Origin: Paenibacillus harenae DSM 16969
Lineage (GTDB): Bacteria; Bacillota; Bacilli; Paenibacillales; Paenibacillaceae
Reading direction: 5' to 3'
Length of the DNA: 64,000 nt
Assembly: GCF_000422465.1 (NCBI RefSeq)
Contig: NZ_AULV01000014.1
Location: 124,001 to 188,000 of the forward strand
In this document: piece by piece, positions 26,725 through 36,399 of the stretch
Layout: each line of letters starts with the position of its first letter
How positions within the stretch are numbered: position 1 is the first letter of the stretch
Notes under the pieces: generated by a model
Database searches by the model: none
Told to the model about the DNA's origin: nothing
What the model saw: only the letters and a program-made list of their open reading frames with translations
Made by a program: the position numbers and the translations under genes

Positions 26725-28329
26725 TTATCGTATTCCGTCATTGTCCGTATTAAGTCTGGAAGACCATACTTGGGTTTCAAACAGCCTTCGCTGGCTTCGG
26801 AATTCCAGCGCTGTGATGCCTTCGGTTTCCTTGAATATTTTCATAAAATGCTTCACATTTTCGAATCCAACCTGATCACTGATTTCGTACACCTTCAAAT
26901 CGGAGTGCACCAGCAGCTTCTTCGCCTTGTCCAGCCTTAACCGGCGAACATAGTTCGAGAAACTCTCACCGCAATATTCTTGGAAGGCATGGCTGAAATA
27001 CGAGTAATTGAGTGAAAAATGGTTAGACACGACCGCCATGTTCAAATCGTCCGCATAATGCGTCTGCAAGTAGGCGAGAACTTTTTGCATCGTATTTTGA
27101 TCCGTAGACGGCGCTTGCTCCTTCCGATCTTGGATGAACCGATCCAGACTAACGAGAAGCTGCTCAACAGCTGCATAATAATGTTCATATCGATCGAAAT
27201 TCCCGATATGGCCAACATAGGCGTATCTACTTAATAGGCCAAGCACTCTATTTCCGTAGATGCGGAACACCATGTCGAACAGCTCTTCATTGAGCAGCTG
27301 GCTGATCCGTTCCAGGTAGCCGATTTCACAGCTGCTAATGATACGAGCATCTAGAATTTGATCGAGAAGCTGCTTCATTTCATTCCCGCGTCCCATTCCC
27401 ATCAGATTCGATAATCGTTGAATTAACTCAACAGGAACGACATACTGCTCATTGCGCTCACTTATGCTGGTGTAGTCCAGCACATCAAGTTCAGGAAGCA
27501 CAATACTGTATTTCAAGGTTTGCTTCGCTTGGCTGTATGCCCTCCTTATCTGCTCTATCCCTTGAACAGACTCGCTAATCGCGATTCGCAGCTGCGACTC
27601 ATATACACTCAACCTCCACCGTTCCGCCAACTGGTAGAACAAGACCGGATCGCGCGCGATCATAATCGTTCCGCCCTCACCATCACGCGTGAGCATCCAA
27701 TCCATATGCCCTTGTAACAGCTCAGCGATTTGATTCCTGAAAGCAGCAGCATCCGTACTGCTAGGCTGTGATCCTCCACCGCTTCGCGTAAGCAAGCCCA
27801 GTGTATATCCAGCATCCAACCAGCTATAACCGGCCTGCTTCAGCTTGTTCTGTGATATCGCATCACCCAGATCCTTCTGGGTCAAATGCTGGGTAACTAG
27901 CTCGGCAGCAACAAGGCCGGCATCTTCACCCGCCTTGTCTGCCCGCTCTTCTCTCATCCTTATGTCCCGCATTAATTGCCCCAGAACGGCGAACAACTCG
28001 TCCCGCATCACAGGCTTCACGAGATAATCCTTCACAGCATAGCGAATCGCTTTCTGCGCATATGCGAACTCATTATAGCCAGACAACAATACAACCTCGG
28101 GTTTAACCGGATGACTTTGCAGCTGCTCGAGAAGTTCGATCCCATCCATAATTGGCATTCGGATATCTGTGAACATAATATCCGCAGGCTCCAGGCGAAG
28201 CAGCTCCAGCGCCTCTTGTCCATTCTCGGCAAATCGGTAGTTGAACAGATGAGGAAACTGTCTCTCAATTACCGATTGCAAGCCCCTCCGAATGATCTTC
28301 TCGTCGTCGACGATCAGCAAGCTAATCAT
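26725..28329 (-). CDS. YesN-like response regulator with AraC-type output
   Basis: A 534-residue regulator with a receiver domain (DDE at residues 8-10, phospho-acceptor Asp55 in IMFTDIRMPIMDG, LVKPV with the conserved Lys), a long linker, and a C-terminal AraC double helix-turn-helix in the last 100 residues (VSNHFSLNYSYFSHAFQEYCG and SDQVGFENVKHFMKIFKETEG). It overlaps the kinase gene by 8 bp. YesM/YesN pairs in this group switch on nearby carbohydrate ABC uptake genes, and the adjacent solute-binding gene is the likely target. Confidence 0.92.
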   Translation of the reverse strand: MISLLIVDDEKIIRRGLQSVIERQFPHLFNYRFAENGQEALELLRLEPADIMFTDIRMPIMDGIELLEQLQSHPVKPEVVLLSGYNEFAYAQKAIRYAVKDYLVKPVMRDELFAVLGQLMRDIRMREERADKAGEDAGLVAAELVTQHLTQKDLGDAISQNKLKQAGYSWLDAGYTLGLLTRSGGGSQPSSTDAAAFRNQIAELLQGHMDWMLTRDGEGGTIMIARDPVLFYQLAERWRLSVYESQLRIAISESVQGIEQIRRAYSQAKQTLKYSIVLPELDVLDYTSISERNEQYVVPVELIQRLSNLMGMGRGNEMKQLLDQILDARIISSCEIGYLERISQLLNEELFDMVFRIYGNRVLGLLSRYAYVGHIGNFDRYEHYYAAVEQLLVSLDRFIQDRKEQAPSTDQNTMQKVLAYLQTHYADDLNMAVVSNHFSLNYSYFSHAFQEYCGESFSNYVRRLRLDKAKKLLVHSDLKVYEISDQVGFENVKHFMKIFKETEGITALEFRSQRRLFETQVWSSRLNTDNDGIR

Positions 28330-30235
28330 AGATGTCTAATCCCCCTTCCATGACCCGATACGGCAAAGTCATCATTATGCGTGTATAGCTTCCTTCCTGA
28401 CTCTCGATCTGAATCCCATATTCTGTCCCATAGCTCATCACGAGGCGTTGGTCCACATTACGCAGACCGATTCCATTGCTGTCCTGATTATTTTTGCGAA
28501 CGAATAATTGCCGGACATTCTGGTAAGCGAACTCTTCCATTCGGAGCATTCGATTCAATAAGCCCAGCTTCTCTTGCGGTATGCCACAGCCGTTGTCAGT
28601 AATCTCTATGACACAAGCTTGATCACGACGGACGGCAGAGATCGTAATGACAAGATTTCCGTCACTGGAATGCATGCGGCTCATCCCATGCTTGATTGCA
28701 TTCTCAACTGCGGGCTGCAGTGACATTTTGAGCGATTCCTGCTTGAGGCATTCCGGTGCAATCGACAATCGGAGATCAAGTCTTCCATCATAACGGATGT
28801 TCATGACGGCTACATAATGCTGGACCTGCTTAATCTCATCGCTAAGCATCACGTGATCCCGATTCCATTCCATCGAATACCGCATTATACCCCCTAGCGA
28901 GGTCATTATGTCCGATATAAGGAACTGCCCTTCGATCTCCGCCAGCATCTTGACGTTCTCCAGCGTATTGTAGAGGAAGTGGGAATCGATCTGGTTCTTC
29001 AGCGCCCGAAGCTCAGCTTCTTTGCCTGCCGCCTGCCTAGCTGCCTGCTCTTGAATGAGCTCGTTAATCTTCAGAATGAGCTTGCGGTAATGCAAGCCCA
29101 GCTCTCCTACCTCATCGGTGCCGGTAATCGGCGGCAGCTCGACATCGAAGTTACCGCTTCTTACCTGTTTCATCGATTCTCTTAACGCCTTAAGCCTGCG
29201 CAAAATCATCGCCTGCATCGAGTAAGACAGCAGTACGAGAAATGCTGCCAGTAACGAAATGAGTAAAATATAACGAACTCTCGAATGTTGAATGCCTTCC
29301 AACGTGTCCGCAAGACTAACCATACTGATCAGGTGTACGTCGATCGATGGAATGTAGATCTGAGATGCCAAGTAGGATTGACCATCAATCTTAAACTGTA
29401 CCGTCTCGCAATCTGTATTGCACGTCAGATTCACGCTGTTCATCAATTGCTCCGCGCTGTGCTGCTCGAACACAGGTGAAGCCTTCAAGCTGAATACCTG
29501 TCCGCTCCTGGCTACTACGATAAGCTGGGAGTTCATGTCCTGCACACTACTGAACGTTTGGGAGAAGAAATTCGACAGCTTCATCGTTATCTCTAGAATC
29601 CCGTTATGTGTTGCGTTGTCCGCATATTTGAATTCCTGCAAGTACGTCATGAAAGGCTCTTCCGGCGATACTTCGGATGGCGCACCGGTGAGGGCGACGT
29701 TCTCCTGTATCTCCCACCAGGGCAAACCGCTCTGCTTCATCACCTCATCATGCCAGGGCTTGTCCTGAATACGTGATTCCTGCAGGATGACTGGCCAAAT
29801 CTCATTCACATAAGGGTTGTCTGTGAACAACCGGACATTCGCAATTCGTGGATTGTTGAACAAAAAATATTGAAAGCTGTTGACCACATTATACTTAATA
29901 TGAAGAACACGCGCTGCATCCTGAATTTGTTCAATTTGCAAATAATTATTCATTTCCCGATTGGATAACGCAAGCTGACCGGTCCATCCCATCAGCTCCA
30001 TGTTATTCTCAATGTTCGTCTTCTCGACCGCCAGCGCATTCTCGTTGTTCTTCGTCAATTCTCTCATTGCCTTAGCGGACTCTTCATTGAGCGTATACCA
30101 GGAGAATAGAACAACCGGTATGATGATAACGAACACAAATGACAGAATCAGTTTAACTTGAAGCGAAAGTTTAAACGTAAATGCACTTATCCCCAATAAC
30201 CGACGGATTGCAGCGAATCCCATCTCCTGCTTCAC
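28322..30235 (-). CDS. YesM-like sensor histidine kinase
   Basis: A 637-residue kinase with a membrane segment at about residues 26-48, an external sensor of about 260 residues, and a second segment near residues 325-345. HAMP follows, then a HisKA_7-type phospho-acceptor in NQIDSHFLYNTLENVKML. The ATPase domain has LQPAVENAIKHGM, EITDNGCGIP and GIGLRNVDQRL. A GTG start at 30235 is assumed. It is followed by its regulator (8-bp overlap) and preceded by a solute-binding lipoprotein gene with a 23-bp gap. All three form one operon, which suggests that the bound sugar is sensed. Confidence 0.92.
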   Translation of the reverse strand: MKQEMGFAAIRRLLGISAFTFKLSLQVKLILSFVFVIIIPVVLFSWYTLNEESAKAMRELTKNNENALAVEKTNIENNMELMGWTGQLALSNREMNNYLQIEQIQDAARVLHIKYNVVNSFQYFLFNNPRIANVRLFTDNPYVNEIWPVILQESRIQDKPWHDEVMKQSGLPWWEIQENVALTGAPSEVSPEEPFMTYLQEFKYADNATHNGILEITMKLSNFFSQTFSSVQDMNSQLIVVARSGQVFSLKASPVFEQHSAEQLMNSVNLTCNTDCETVQFKIDGQSYLASQIYIPSIDVHLISMVSLADTLEGIQHSRVRYILLISLLAAFLVLLSYSMQAMILRRLKALRESMKQVRSGNFDVELPPITGTDEVGELGLHYRKLILKINELIQEQAARQAAGKEAELRALKNQIDSHFLYNTLENVKMLAEIEGQFLISDIMTSLGGIMRYSMEWNRDHVMLSDEIKQVQHYVAVMNIRYDGRLDLRLSIAPECLKQESLKMSLQPAVENAIKHGMSRMHSSDGNLVITISAVRRDQACVIEITDNGCGIPQEKLGLLNRMLRMEEFAYQNVRQLFVRKNNQDSNGIGLRNVDQRLVMSYGTEYGIQIESQEGSYTRIMMTLPYRVMEGGLDIYD

Positions 30236-30258
30236 ATCCTACTGCTTCCTCTATAGAA

Positions 30259-31959
30259 CTATTGATTGAGCGACGCCTTCAGCTTCTGTACATTTCGTTC
30301 ATAGGCTGCTTGGCGGCTGGCTACGATGGCTTCATATTCGGGATCCTCGGTAATGCTGTTCATGAATTCGGCGAACAGTTGGTCGAATTCAGCATCCGAC
30401 TTGGACATCAGAAGCTTCGGCAGCGTCTTGGCCCAGAGCCGCACGTGTTGATCTTCCGCAATACCTTCCTTCGTTGTCGGGTCCGGATCCAGAATGTCGA
30501 ACTCGCTCATGCTGATCGCCTTGCCCTTCGTCCAATCGGCAATTTGTTTGGCAGGCTCTGCATCCATCCCCGTCATCCATGCTAGTTTCATGTTCGTATC
30601 CATTAGCATCCAGTACATATAAGAACCGCCATATTTGCTATCGAACGCTTGGCGGTCGGAGTTGAGCAGATGCAAGACCTCCGGCAGGAACTGATCTTTG
30701 CCGTCTATCGTATCGTAGGTAACGCCCTTCTCTCCTAAGTGTAGATCCTTGTTTCCCTCTTCGCTGAGCAAATAGCTAAGGAAGGCAATTGCCCGCTTCT
30801 TATCCTTGACGTTCTTCGAGATGAGCGTCACCGTCCAACCGGAGATGCCATTTCCTGCAAGTGTTGGCGCATCATGCGCATCATTCGCCGGACCATCAAT
30901 CGCGATATACACCTTATTCGGGTCCTTCTGATACAACGCTTGGTTAATTTCAGTAAAATCAGACCACTGATACAGCATGGCAAAATAGCGCCCTTGCGAT
31001 ATTTTTTCATCCTTTTCCAGTCGTTTTTCATCAAGATAGACATCTGTCGGCATCAATCCGTCCTCATTCGCTTGGCGGAACACCTTCAGCCATTTCAGAT
31101 AGGTTGGATCGCTTCGACGGTCGTACAGTTTGCCGTTTTTCTGCTGCGGAATGGCTAGGAAGTTCTGAAGATACGCATCCAGCGAATAGTTGCCGGTTTC
31201 CGTAAATTCATGCAGGCCGATCGGAATGAGCGGCTGGCCGTCCACTTCCGGAAACTTCTCCTTCGCAGCCTTCAGCGCGCCGAGAAACCCTTCCGGCGTG
31301 CTCATATCCGGTTTCCCAAGTGCTTCATACATGTCTTTCCGAACAACAAAGCTCTGGTTAGACGTAAAAAACTGACCATATTTTCGATAATCCGCAGGGG
31401 ATGAAGATGCATTCGGGTAGCCATACACATTGCCGTCAGCCTGTGTATACCAGCTAAGCTTCGCGGGGTCTGCGACTTTAAAGAAATAAGGATCATACTG
31501 ATCCGCCAGCTCATTCAATGGAAGCATCATATCTCCCTTAATCATCTTCTGCACGGCTTCCTCGTACCAGCCCAGCGTGATGAAGTCAGGGAGCGACCTT
31601 GCCGCCATCATCGTATTGAGCTTCTCGCTGGCCTCGCCAGCAGGCACAATAAAGTTCAAGCTGACGCCCGTCTTCTTCGTTATATAATCGGAAACGACGT
31701 TGCCTCCCCACTTGCTGTTGAACCAATCGAAATTGATATACCAGTCAAACGTAATCGGTGTCGTATCCAGCTTCCAGGCAGGCTCATCCGGAGAACGCTT
31801 CTTTTGAGAAGCATCTGACTCCATAAGATTGGCGTTGGAGTTCGTATGATCCTCGGCACTGCCATTGCTCGATGTGCCGTTGTTCCCGGAACAAGCCGCT
31901 AACGTCCAACACGTCATCATAGCTAGCAACAGCATTGCCGATTTACGCATTTTATTCAT
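30259..31959 (-). CDS. extracellular solute-binding lipoprotein next to a YesMN system
   Basis: A 566-residue LipO/LplA-type lipoprotein. The signal peptide ends in lipobox LAAC at about residue 22, then a Ser/Asn linker. The start ATG at 31959 follows AAGGAG. It heads an operon with the YesM-like kinase and YesN-like regulator and has no permease genes around it. Either permeases lie elsewhere or it serves as a ligand-binding co-sensor for the kinase. Family assignment is firm, ligand unknown. Confidence 0.9.
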   Translation of the reverse strand: MNKMRKSAMLLLAMMTCWTLAACSGNNGTSSNGSAEDHTNSNANLMESDASQKKRSPDEPAWKLDTTPITFDWYINFDWFNSKWGGNVVSDYITKKTGVSLNFIVPAGEASEKLNTMMAARSLPDFITLGWYEEAVQKMIKGDMMLPLNELADQYDPYFFKVADPAKLSWYTQADGNVYGYPNASSSPADYRKYGQFFTSNQSFVVRKDMYEALGKPDMSTPEGFLGALKAAKEKFPEVDGQPLIPIGLHEFTETGNYSLDAYLQNFLAIPQQKNGKLYDRRSDPTYLKWLKVFRQANEDGLMPTDVYLDEKRLEKDEKISQGRYFAMLYQWSDFTEINQALYQKDPNKVYIAIDGPANDAHDAPTLAGNGISGWTVTLISKNVKDKKRAIAFLSYLLSEEGNKDLHLGEKGVTYDTIDGKDQFLPEVLHLLNSDRQAFDSKYGGSYMYWMLMDTNMKLAWMTGMDAEPAKQIADWTKGKAISMSEFDILDPDPTTKEGIAEDQHVRLWAKTLPKLLMSKSDAEFDQLFAEFMNSITEDPEYEAIVASRQAAYERNVQKLKASLNQ

Positions 31960-32144
31960 TCAAATTGCTCCTTATTCAGTGTAGGTTGTACAGCTTAATA
32001 TTCCATTATAGCAATATATACACATGCAAAAAAACGGGCTGGCGCTTCACAACCCTCAATTTAGTATAACGTTTCCTACACGCAATAGAAAGAGCTCATG
32101 ATAGGGTTACTATATTTTAAATTTCCTGCGCCGCCAACGCGAAT

Positions 32145-32186
32145 AAGCGAGTACGACAAGGAAATATTCCTTCGTCTTACTCGCTT
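32145..32186 (-). terminator. long hairpin after the LysR genes
   Basis: AAGCGAGTA (32145-32153) pairs with TACTCGCTT (32178-32186), with further inner pairs GAC/GTC and AAGGAA/TTCCTT. It lies 45 bp beyond the LysR stop at 32230. The T-run on the minus strand is short, so termination is likely but not certain. Confidence 0.5.
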
Positions 32187-32229
32187 TCGTTAACTATGGA
32201 CAGCCAATAGCAGCTGTTTTTTCCATAAC

Positions 32230-33111
32230 TCAATATAGATTGGAGGGTTCTAGAAAAAAATCGATACATTTCTGAACAGAAGGATTATTGTAATGATACT
32301 TTTTAAAAATAAGCTTGATCTCACGAACAGGCGTTGGATCTACGAGACGAATCATTTTCAATTGCTGACCAGAAAAGCTTTCAATTAAAGAAGCAGGTAA
32401 AATAGCTACCCCCATCTTTTGCAGTACCATAGAAAGAAGAATTGCCGTGGAAGTTGACTCAAACTTTGATTGCAAGGATTTGGCGATCTTAGCGCTGAAT
32501 GTATGAAGATGCTCGATTAAACTTATGTCCCCAACAAATAAGGAAGTTTCTAAATCTTCTAGCTCTTGAAAAGAAACAAAGGTTCGATCTGCCCATGGAT
32601 GATCCGCATATACGACCAATGCTTGTTCTTCTTTATACAGGTGCATCATATGAATTTCTTTGTTTGGATCATGATTGTCGGTAATGCCAATATCGATACT
32701 ACTATTCAATAATTGCTGTGATGTATTTTCTGCACTGGAAAATTTTAATGTAAAATCAGGATACTGTTCATGGAATTTCAAAAAACGGGGTATTAAACTA
32801 AAAAAATCCATAAGCGAGATGCCTATCGAAAGTTTATTTACCCGAGCCCGAGCATTGCGCAACTCGTAAGTTTCTTTCTTCGATTCTTCAATGAGCCTCA
32901 TTACGGAAAGAGCTTTTTCGTAAAGTATTTCCCCGTCAGCTGTAATTTTCACCCCTCTACCCGCTCTCTCAAACAAAGGGCTTCCAACTTCTACCTCTAG
33001 AAAGCGGATCTGTTGACTTATAGTAGGTTGAGAAATCATTAAAACTTCTGCAGCCTTAGTAAAACTTCCTTCTTTGCAAATTTGAATGAAACATTCTAAT
33101 TGCCTGAACAT
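32230..33111 (-). CDS. LysR-family transcriptional regulator (second of a tandem pair)
   Basis: A 293-residue LysR protein. The N-terminal winged helix contains GSFTKAAEVLMISQPTISQQIRFLE (residues 16-40), and the effector-binding domain follows from about residue 90. Its start lies within the last 16 bp of the upstream LysR gene, so the two are translationally coupled. The two paralogues share the N-terminal recognition region closely (ECFIQICKEGSFTKA versus EYFIQICKSGSFTKA). Likely targets are the surrounding redox and hydrolase genes, but no operator was recognised. Confidence 0.92.
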   Translation of the reverse strand: MFRQLECFIQICKEGSFTKAAEVLMISQPTISQQIRFLEVEVGSPLFERAGRGVKITADGEILYEKALSVMRLIEESKKETYELRNARARVNKLSIGISLMDFFSLIPRFLKFHEQYPDFTLKFSSAENTSQQLLNSSIDIGITDNHDPNKEIHMMHLYKEEQALVVYADHPWADRTFVSFQELEDLETSLFVGDISLIEHLHTFSAKIAKSLQSKFESTSTAILLSMVLQKMGVAILPASLIESFSGQQLKMIRLVDPTPVREIKLIFKKYHYNNPSVQKCIDFFLEPSNLY

Positions 33112-33995
33112 GAAAGATTCACCTCAACCTCACTTACATATGAATCCATCTCTTGAATGAATATGCGTACACTGGACCTCATAGTAACGGCATTAAGATA
33201 TACAAGAGATATATCCCAACAAGGAATATGGCCTTCTAATTTTACAATGCACAAAGAATCGTCCCTTAGACTTTCGAGCAACGATGTTGGTATAAGAGCT
33301 GCTCCAAGTCCACGACGAACCCAATGAATCAATACTGAAGTGGAGGACGTTTCTATTATCGACTTCAAGGTAAACCCACAAGAGAGACAATACATTTCAA
33401 TTAATGATTTGTTTTGTTCTCGGAACATGATCGAATTCATTTGCTTTAAAGATCGAAATGAAATCGAAGATTTATCGGCCAAAGGATGTTCGGAGTGAAT
33501 CAATAGCGCCATTTCTTGTTTATACAAATGAGTCGAAATGATCGAAGCGTCAGAAATCGGATATGCAGTGATTCCAATGTCTACCTTTTGTTCCAAAACT
33601 TTATTCTCGGTATCCTCTGCATCGATAATTTTCAATAAAATATTCGGGTACTTTTGGTGAAATCTCATGAAGTAAGGAGCAAGATATTCAAGTTCAGCAG
33701 GACAACATCCAATAGAAATTGTTTCTCCGGATTTATTGTTTCGGCCATATATTTCATTTCGCGCCCCTTCAAGAAGATCCATAATAGCGTTACCCTTATT
33801 CAAGAGAATTTTTCCCGCTTCCGTTACTTCAACTCCCCTACTTACCCGATCGAACAATTGAATATTATACTCGTCTTCCAAAACCCGAATTTGCTGACTT
33901 AGTGTAGGCTGAGTCACACCTAATTCTTCTTTAGCTTTGGTGAAACTTCCCGATTTGCATATTTGAATAAAATATTCAAGTTGGCGCAATTCCAT
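33096..33995 (-). CDS. LysR-family transcriptional regulator (first of a tandem pair)
   Basis: The start ATG 33995 is chosen because AAGGGGGG lies 8 nt upstream; an upstream ATG at 34025 has no such site. The 299-residue product begins MELRQLEYFIQICKSG, followed by the helix-turn-helix with GVTQPTLSQQIRVLEDEY. The C-terminal part is a periplasmic-binding-like effector domain. It overlaps its paralogue by 16 bp. Tandem coupled LysR genes are uncommon and may form heteromers or be a recent duplication. Confidence 0.92.
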   Translation of the reverse strand: MELRQLEYFIQICKSGSFTKAKEELGVTQPTLSQQIRVLEDEYNIQLFDRVSRGVEVTEAGKILLNKGNAIMDLLEGARNEIYGRNNKSGETISIGCCPAELEYLAPYFMRFHQKYPNILLKIIDAEDTENKVLEQKVDIGITAYPISDASIISTHLYKQEMALLIHSEHPLADKSSISFRSLKQMNSIMFREQNKSLIEMYCLSCGFTLKSIIETSSTSVLIHWVRRGLGAALIPTSLLESLRDDSLCIVKLEGHIPCWDISLVYLNAVTMRSSVRIFIQEMDSYVSEVEVNLSCSGN

Positions 33996-34406
33996 AATGT
34001 ATCCCCCCTTAGTTATCCGTTCCAACCCAACTGATCATTCGTAATAGCTATAAAGTTATTTCGAATAAAAAAATCGTTCCTCATTGCGAGTGATATGCCC
34101 CTCCTTAGAATTGACATTGGAAAAAAGCTGAGCGATAGCCGCCTTGATGGGTATTGCCTTTCTGGTGCATTCGGGGTGATGTGCTATATAAACATTATAA
34201 GAAGAAACCTGCCATTTAATATATCCGCTAGGTTTCAGGTGAAGGTTGCTAGATTTTAGGGTTGGTGCGTTGGGAACACTATGCGTGTAGTCTGAAAATA
34301 TGAAGAGCCCGCTTCTCGTTAGGAAGCAGGCTCTTCTTTTACAGCATATAGTCATTGTATTCGTCCAGCCATTCGTTTACTTGGACTGGTATCACTTTTC
34401 ATCTAC
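33996..34406. other. intergenic region between LysR and isochorismatase-like genes
   Basis: It contains the LysR promoter region and the terminator hairpin at 34303-34335. A 99-codon minus ORF at 34056-34355 has no ribosome site and spans the terminator, so it is not accepted. Nothing else was recognised. Confidence 0.5.
34303..34335 (-). terminator. terminator hairpin of the exported isochorismatase-like gene
   Basis: AAGAGCC-GCTTC pairs with GAAGC-GGCTCTT (one bulge each side, loop about 7 nt), about 70 bp beyond the stop at 34407. T-rich sequence follows on both strands, so it may act bidirectionally. Confidence 0.7.
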
Positions 34407-35180
34407 TTAATGTCCCTCACTACCGCCGAACATTTCTTGCGAGTAAATAATACCTAGACCGTATGCGCCGCCGTGTTCTTTAGCAATATCTGTTGTCGCT
34501 TTGTACGTTTCGGAACGTGCCCAGTCGCGTTGCAGTTCCAGTAGGTACTGTTCCCAAGTGATCGGTGCGGCGCCCGCTTGAATCATGCGCTCGATGGCCA
34601 TATCGTGCGCTTCTTCTGTGACACCGCCTGAAGTATCGGTTACGATGTATACTTCATATCCTTGATCGATCGCGGAAAGAACAGCTGATAAGTCGCAAAC
34701 CTCTGTCCATAGACCGGAAACGACAAGCTTGTTCTTACCATAGCTGTTCACTTTATCAACAACTCGTTGATCTTCCCAAGCATTCATTGTTGTGCGGTCA
34801 ATTGGCTTCTGCTCAGGGAATACCGCTTGGATTTCCGGGAAAATCGGTCCGCTGAACGACTCTGCAGCAACAGTAGTCAGAACGGTCGGCACCTTGAAAG
34901 CTTTAGCTGCTTTGGCAAGTCCGGTCACGTTATTGCGCAATTCCTGGATGTCAATCGATGATGTACCAAATGCCATTTGCGGTTGGTGGTCGATCATGAG
35001 CAAGGTATGGTTCGTTGGCGTCAGCAATCTTGAAGACGGAACCGCCTTTGCCTTAATGGCAGGTGAGCTAGCACCAACTGTTTCCATCTTTGCAATGAGA
35101 ATCGATCCGAATGCGCTTGTCGATACGACAGCAGTTAAAAGTGCTAGAGTTGTAATGCGGCTTGAAAGTAATTTTTTCAT
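34407..35180 (-). CDS. exported isochorismatase-family hydrolase (YcaC-like)
   Basis: A 257-residue protein. The core from about residue 55 is a cysteine hydrolase of the isochorismatase/YcaC type, with Asp in LLMIDHQPQM and nucleophile Cys in LWTEVCD. An N-terminal extension MKKLLSSRITTLALLTAVVS resembles a Sec signal peptide or membrane anchor (cleavage near residue 37), which is unusual for this cytosolic family. The core matches the cytosolic paralogue at 42283-42918 at many blocks (TVAAESFSGPI, QKPIDRT, AIERMIQAGA). A substrate cannot be read. Its own terminator follows. Confidence 0.88.
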   Translation of the reverse strand: MKKLLSSRITTLALLTAVVSTSAFGSILIAKMETVGASSPAIKAKAVPSSRLLTPTNHTLLMIDHQPQMAFGTSSIDIQELRNNVTGLAKAAKAFKVPTVLTTVAAESFSGPIFPEIQAVFPEQKPIDRTTMNAWEDQRVVDKVNSYGKNKLVVSGLWTEVCDLSAVLSAIDQGYEVYIVTDTSGGVTEEAHDMAIERMIQAGAAPITWEQYLLELQRDWARSETYKATTDIAKEHGGAYGLGIIYSQEMFGGSEGH

Positions 35181-35355
35181 GGTTATTAGCTCCTTTTATA
35201 TTGAATAATAGAACTCTTGTCTTTATAGTATGAAATCGACATCTATCGATCAATTCTATTTTTCCTATACGTTCTATAGGTTTAAACTATAGGGTCATTC
35301 GATCGACTACATCGTATAAGAACTCCCTATTGCGTTATTTAATGCTCGTATCAAA

Positions 35356-36354
35356 CTATCTCGAAACAAGAAAAGCAGCAACTTCAGCTAGCCGAGAAGC
35401 GTAACCCCACTCATTATCATACCAAGCGGCTACGGATACAAGCTCGCCCTGCACTTGCGTCAATGGCAGATCAATAATCGATGAATGAGGATCTCCTACA
35501 ATACGGGAAGAGGCCCATTCACCCTCCAATATGTTTAGAATTCCCTTAAGCTCACCTTCCTTAGCAGCAAGGCGGAACATTTCATTGATCTCCTGAACGG
35601 AGCATGATATCTCTGTTATCAGATTAAGCTCAGCAATGCTGCCTGTGCGAGTTGGGATTCGGTAGGCCTTTCCAGTAATTTGGAGATCACTCCAAATAAA
35701 CTTGAGAGCCTTTGCTGCTCCCGAAGATGATGGAATAATATTTTCAGCTGCTGCCCAAGAATCACGCCGGTCCTTCATAGGCTGATCTGTTAATGATTGT
35801 GTATTGGTATACGAATGAACCGTTGAAAACAAACCATATTTAAGGCCGTAATTTTCCCTAACTAATTTCACCACTGGTGCCAGCGCATTGGTTGTACAGC
35901 TCGCCATACTGATAATTTTATGCTTATCCGGATCGAAGCTGCCCAGATTAATCCCTTTAAGTAATACGGCGTCGCAATCTTCGAGACTTTTACTAGGTCC
36001 GCTGACAAGCACTCGCTTAGCGCCACGATCCAAGTGCAAATGTGCAACAGGTCTGGTTACAGCACGCCCCGTACAGTCAATCACCAACTCAACACCCAAT
36101 TCTCTCCAATTAGGAACTTCGCTGGACGAATTCAAATACCGGATTTCTCGGCCGCCTATGATGATAGCTCCTTCTTGACTGGAAACCGCTTCTTGCCAAC
36201 GCTTGTAATTCGTGTCAACCTCAAAAAGCGCCGCAAGTGTAGATTCATCTTTAATATCAGAGATAGAATACGGTACAAAGAGCCTCTCCTGAAGTGCTGC
36301 TCTAAGTAATTGCCGACCGATTCGTCCGAACCCAAATATTGCAATTTTGCCCAT
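35356..36354 (-). CDS. gap: glyceraldehyde-3-phosphate dehydrogenase, type I paralogue
   Basis: ATG 36354 has GGGAGG 6 nt upstream and starts MGKIAIFGFGRIGRQ, so the longer reading from 36390 is rejected. The 332-residue enzyme has the NAD-binding motif GFGRIG, Asp33, catalytic Cys153 in SMASCTTNALAP, His in STVHSYTNTQ, and WYDNEWGYASR near the C-terminus. It converts glyceraldehyde-3-phosphate to 1,3-bisphosphoglycerate. It lacks glycolytic neighbours (pgk, tpi) and lies downstream of an electrophile-resistance gene. It may be a stress-induced or specialised paralogue (erythrose-4-phosphate or backup glycolysis). Its leader overlaps the decayed mhqD. Confidence 0.9.
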   Translation of the reverse strand: MGKIAIFGFGRIGRQLLRAALQERLFVPYSISDIKDESTLAALFEVDTNYKRWQEAVSSQEGAIIIGGREIRYLNSSSEVPNWRELGVELVIDCTGRAVTRPVAHLHLDRGAKRVLVSGPSKSLEDCDAVLLKGINLGSFDPDKHKIISMASCTTNALAPVVKLVRENYGLKYGLFSTVHSYTNTQSLTDQPMKDRRDSWAAAENIIPSSSGAAKALKFIWSDLQITGKAYRIPTRTGSIAELNLITEISCSVQEINEMFRLAAKEGELKGILNILEGEWASSRIVGDPHSSIIDLPLTQVQGELVSVAAWYDNEWGYASRLAEVAAFLVSR

Positions 36355-36399
36355 GATATCCTCCCATTGTGGTGAAGAAATGACCTGCAAGGAAAACTA

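Noticed and set aside
36355..36390. N-terminal extension of the gap gene to 36390
   Set aside because: The ribosome site GGGAGG lies inside the extension and the family starts at MGKIAIFGFGRIG.
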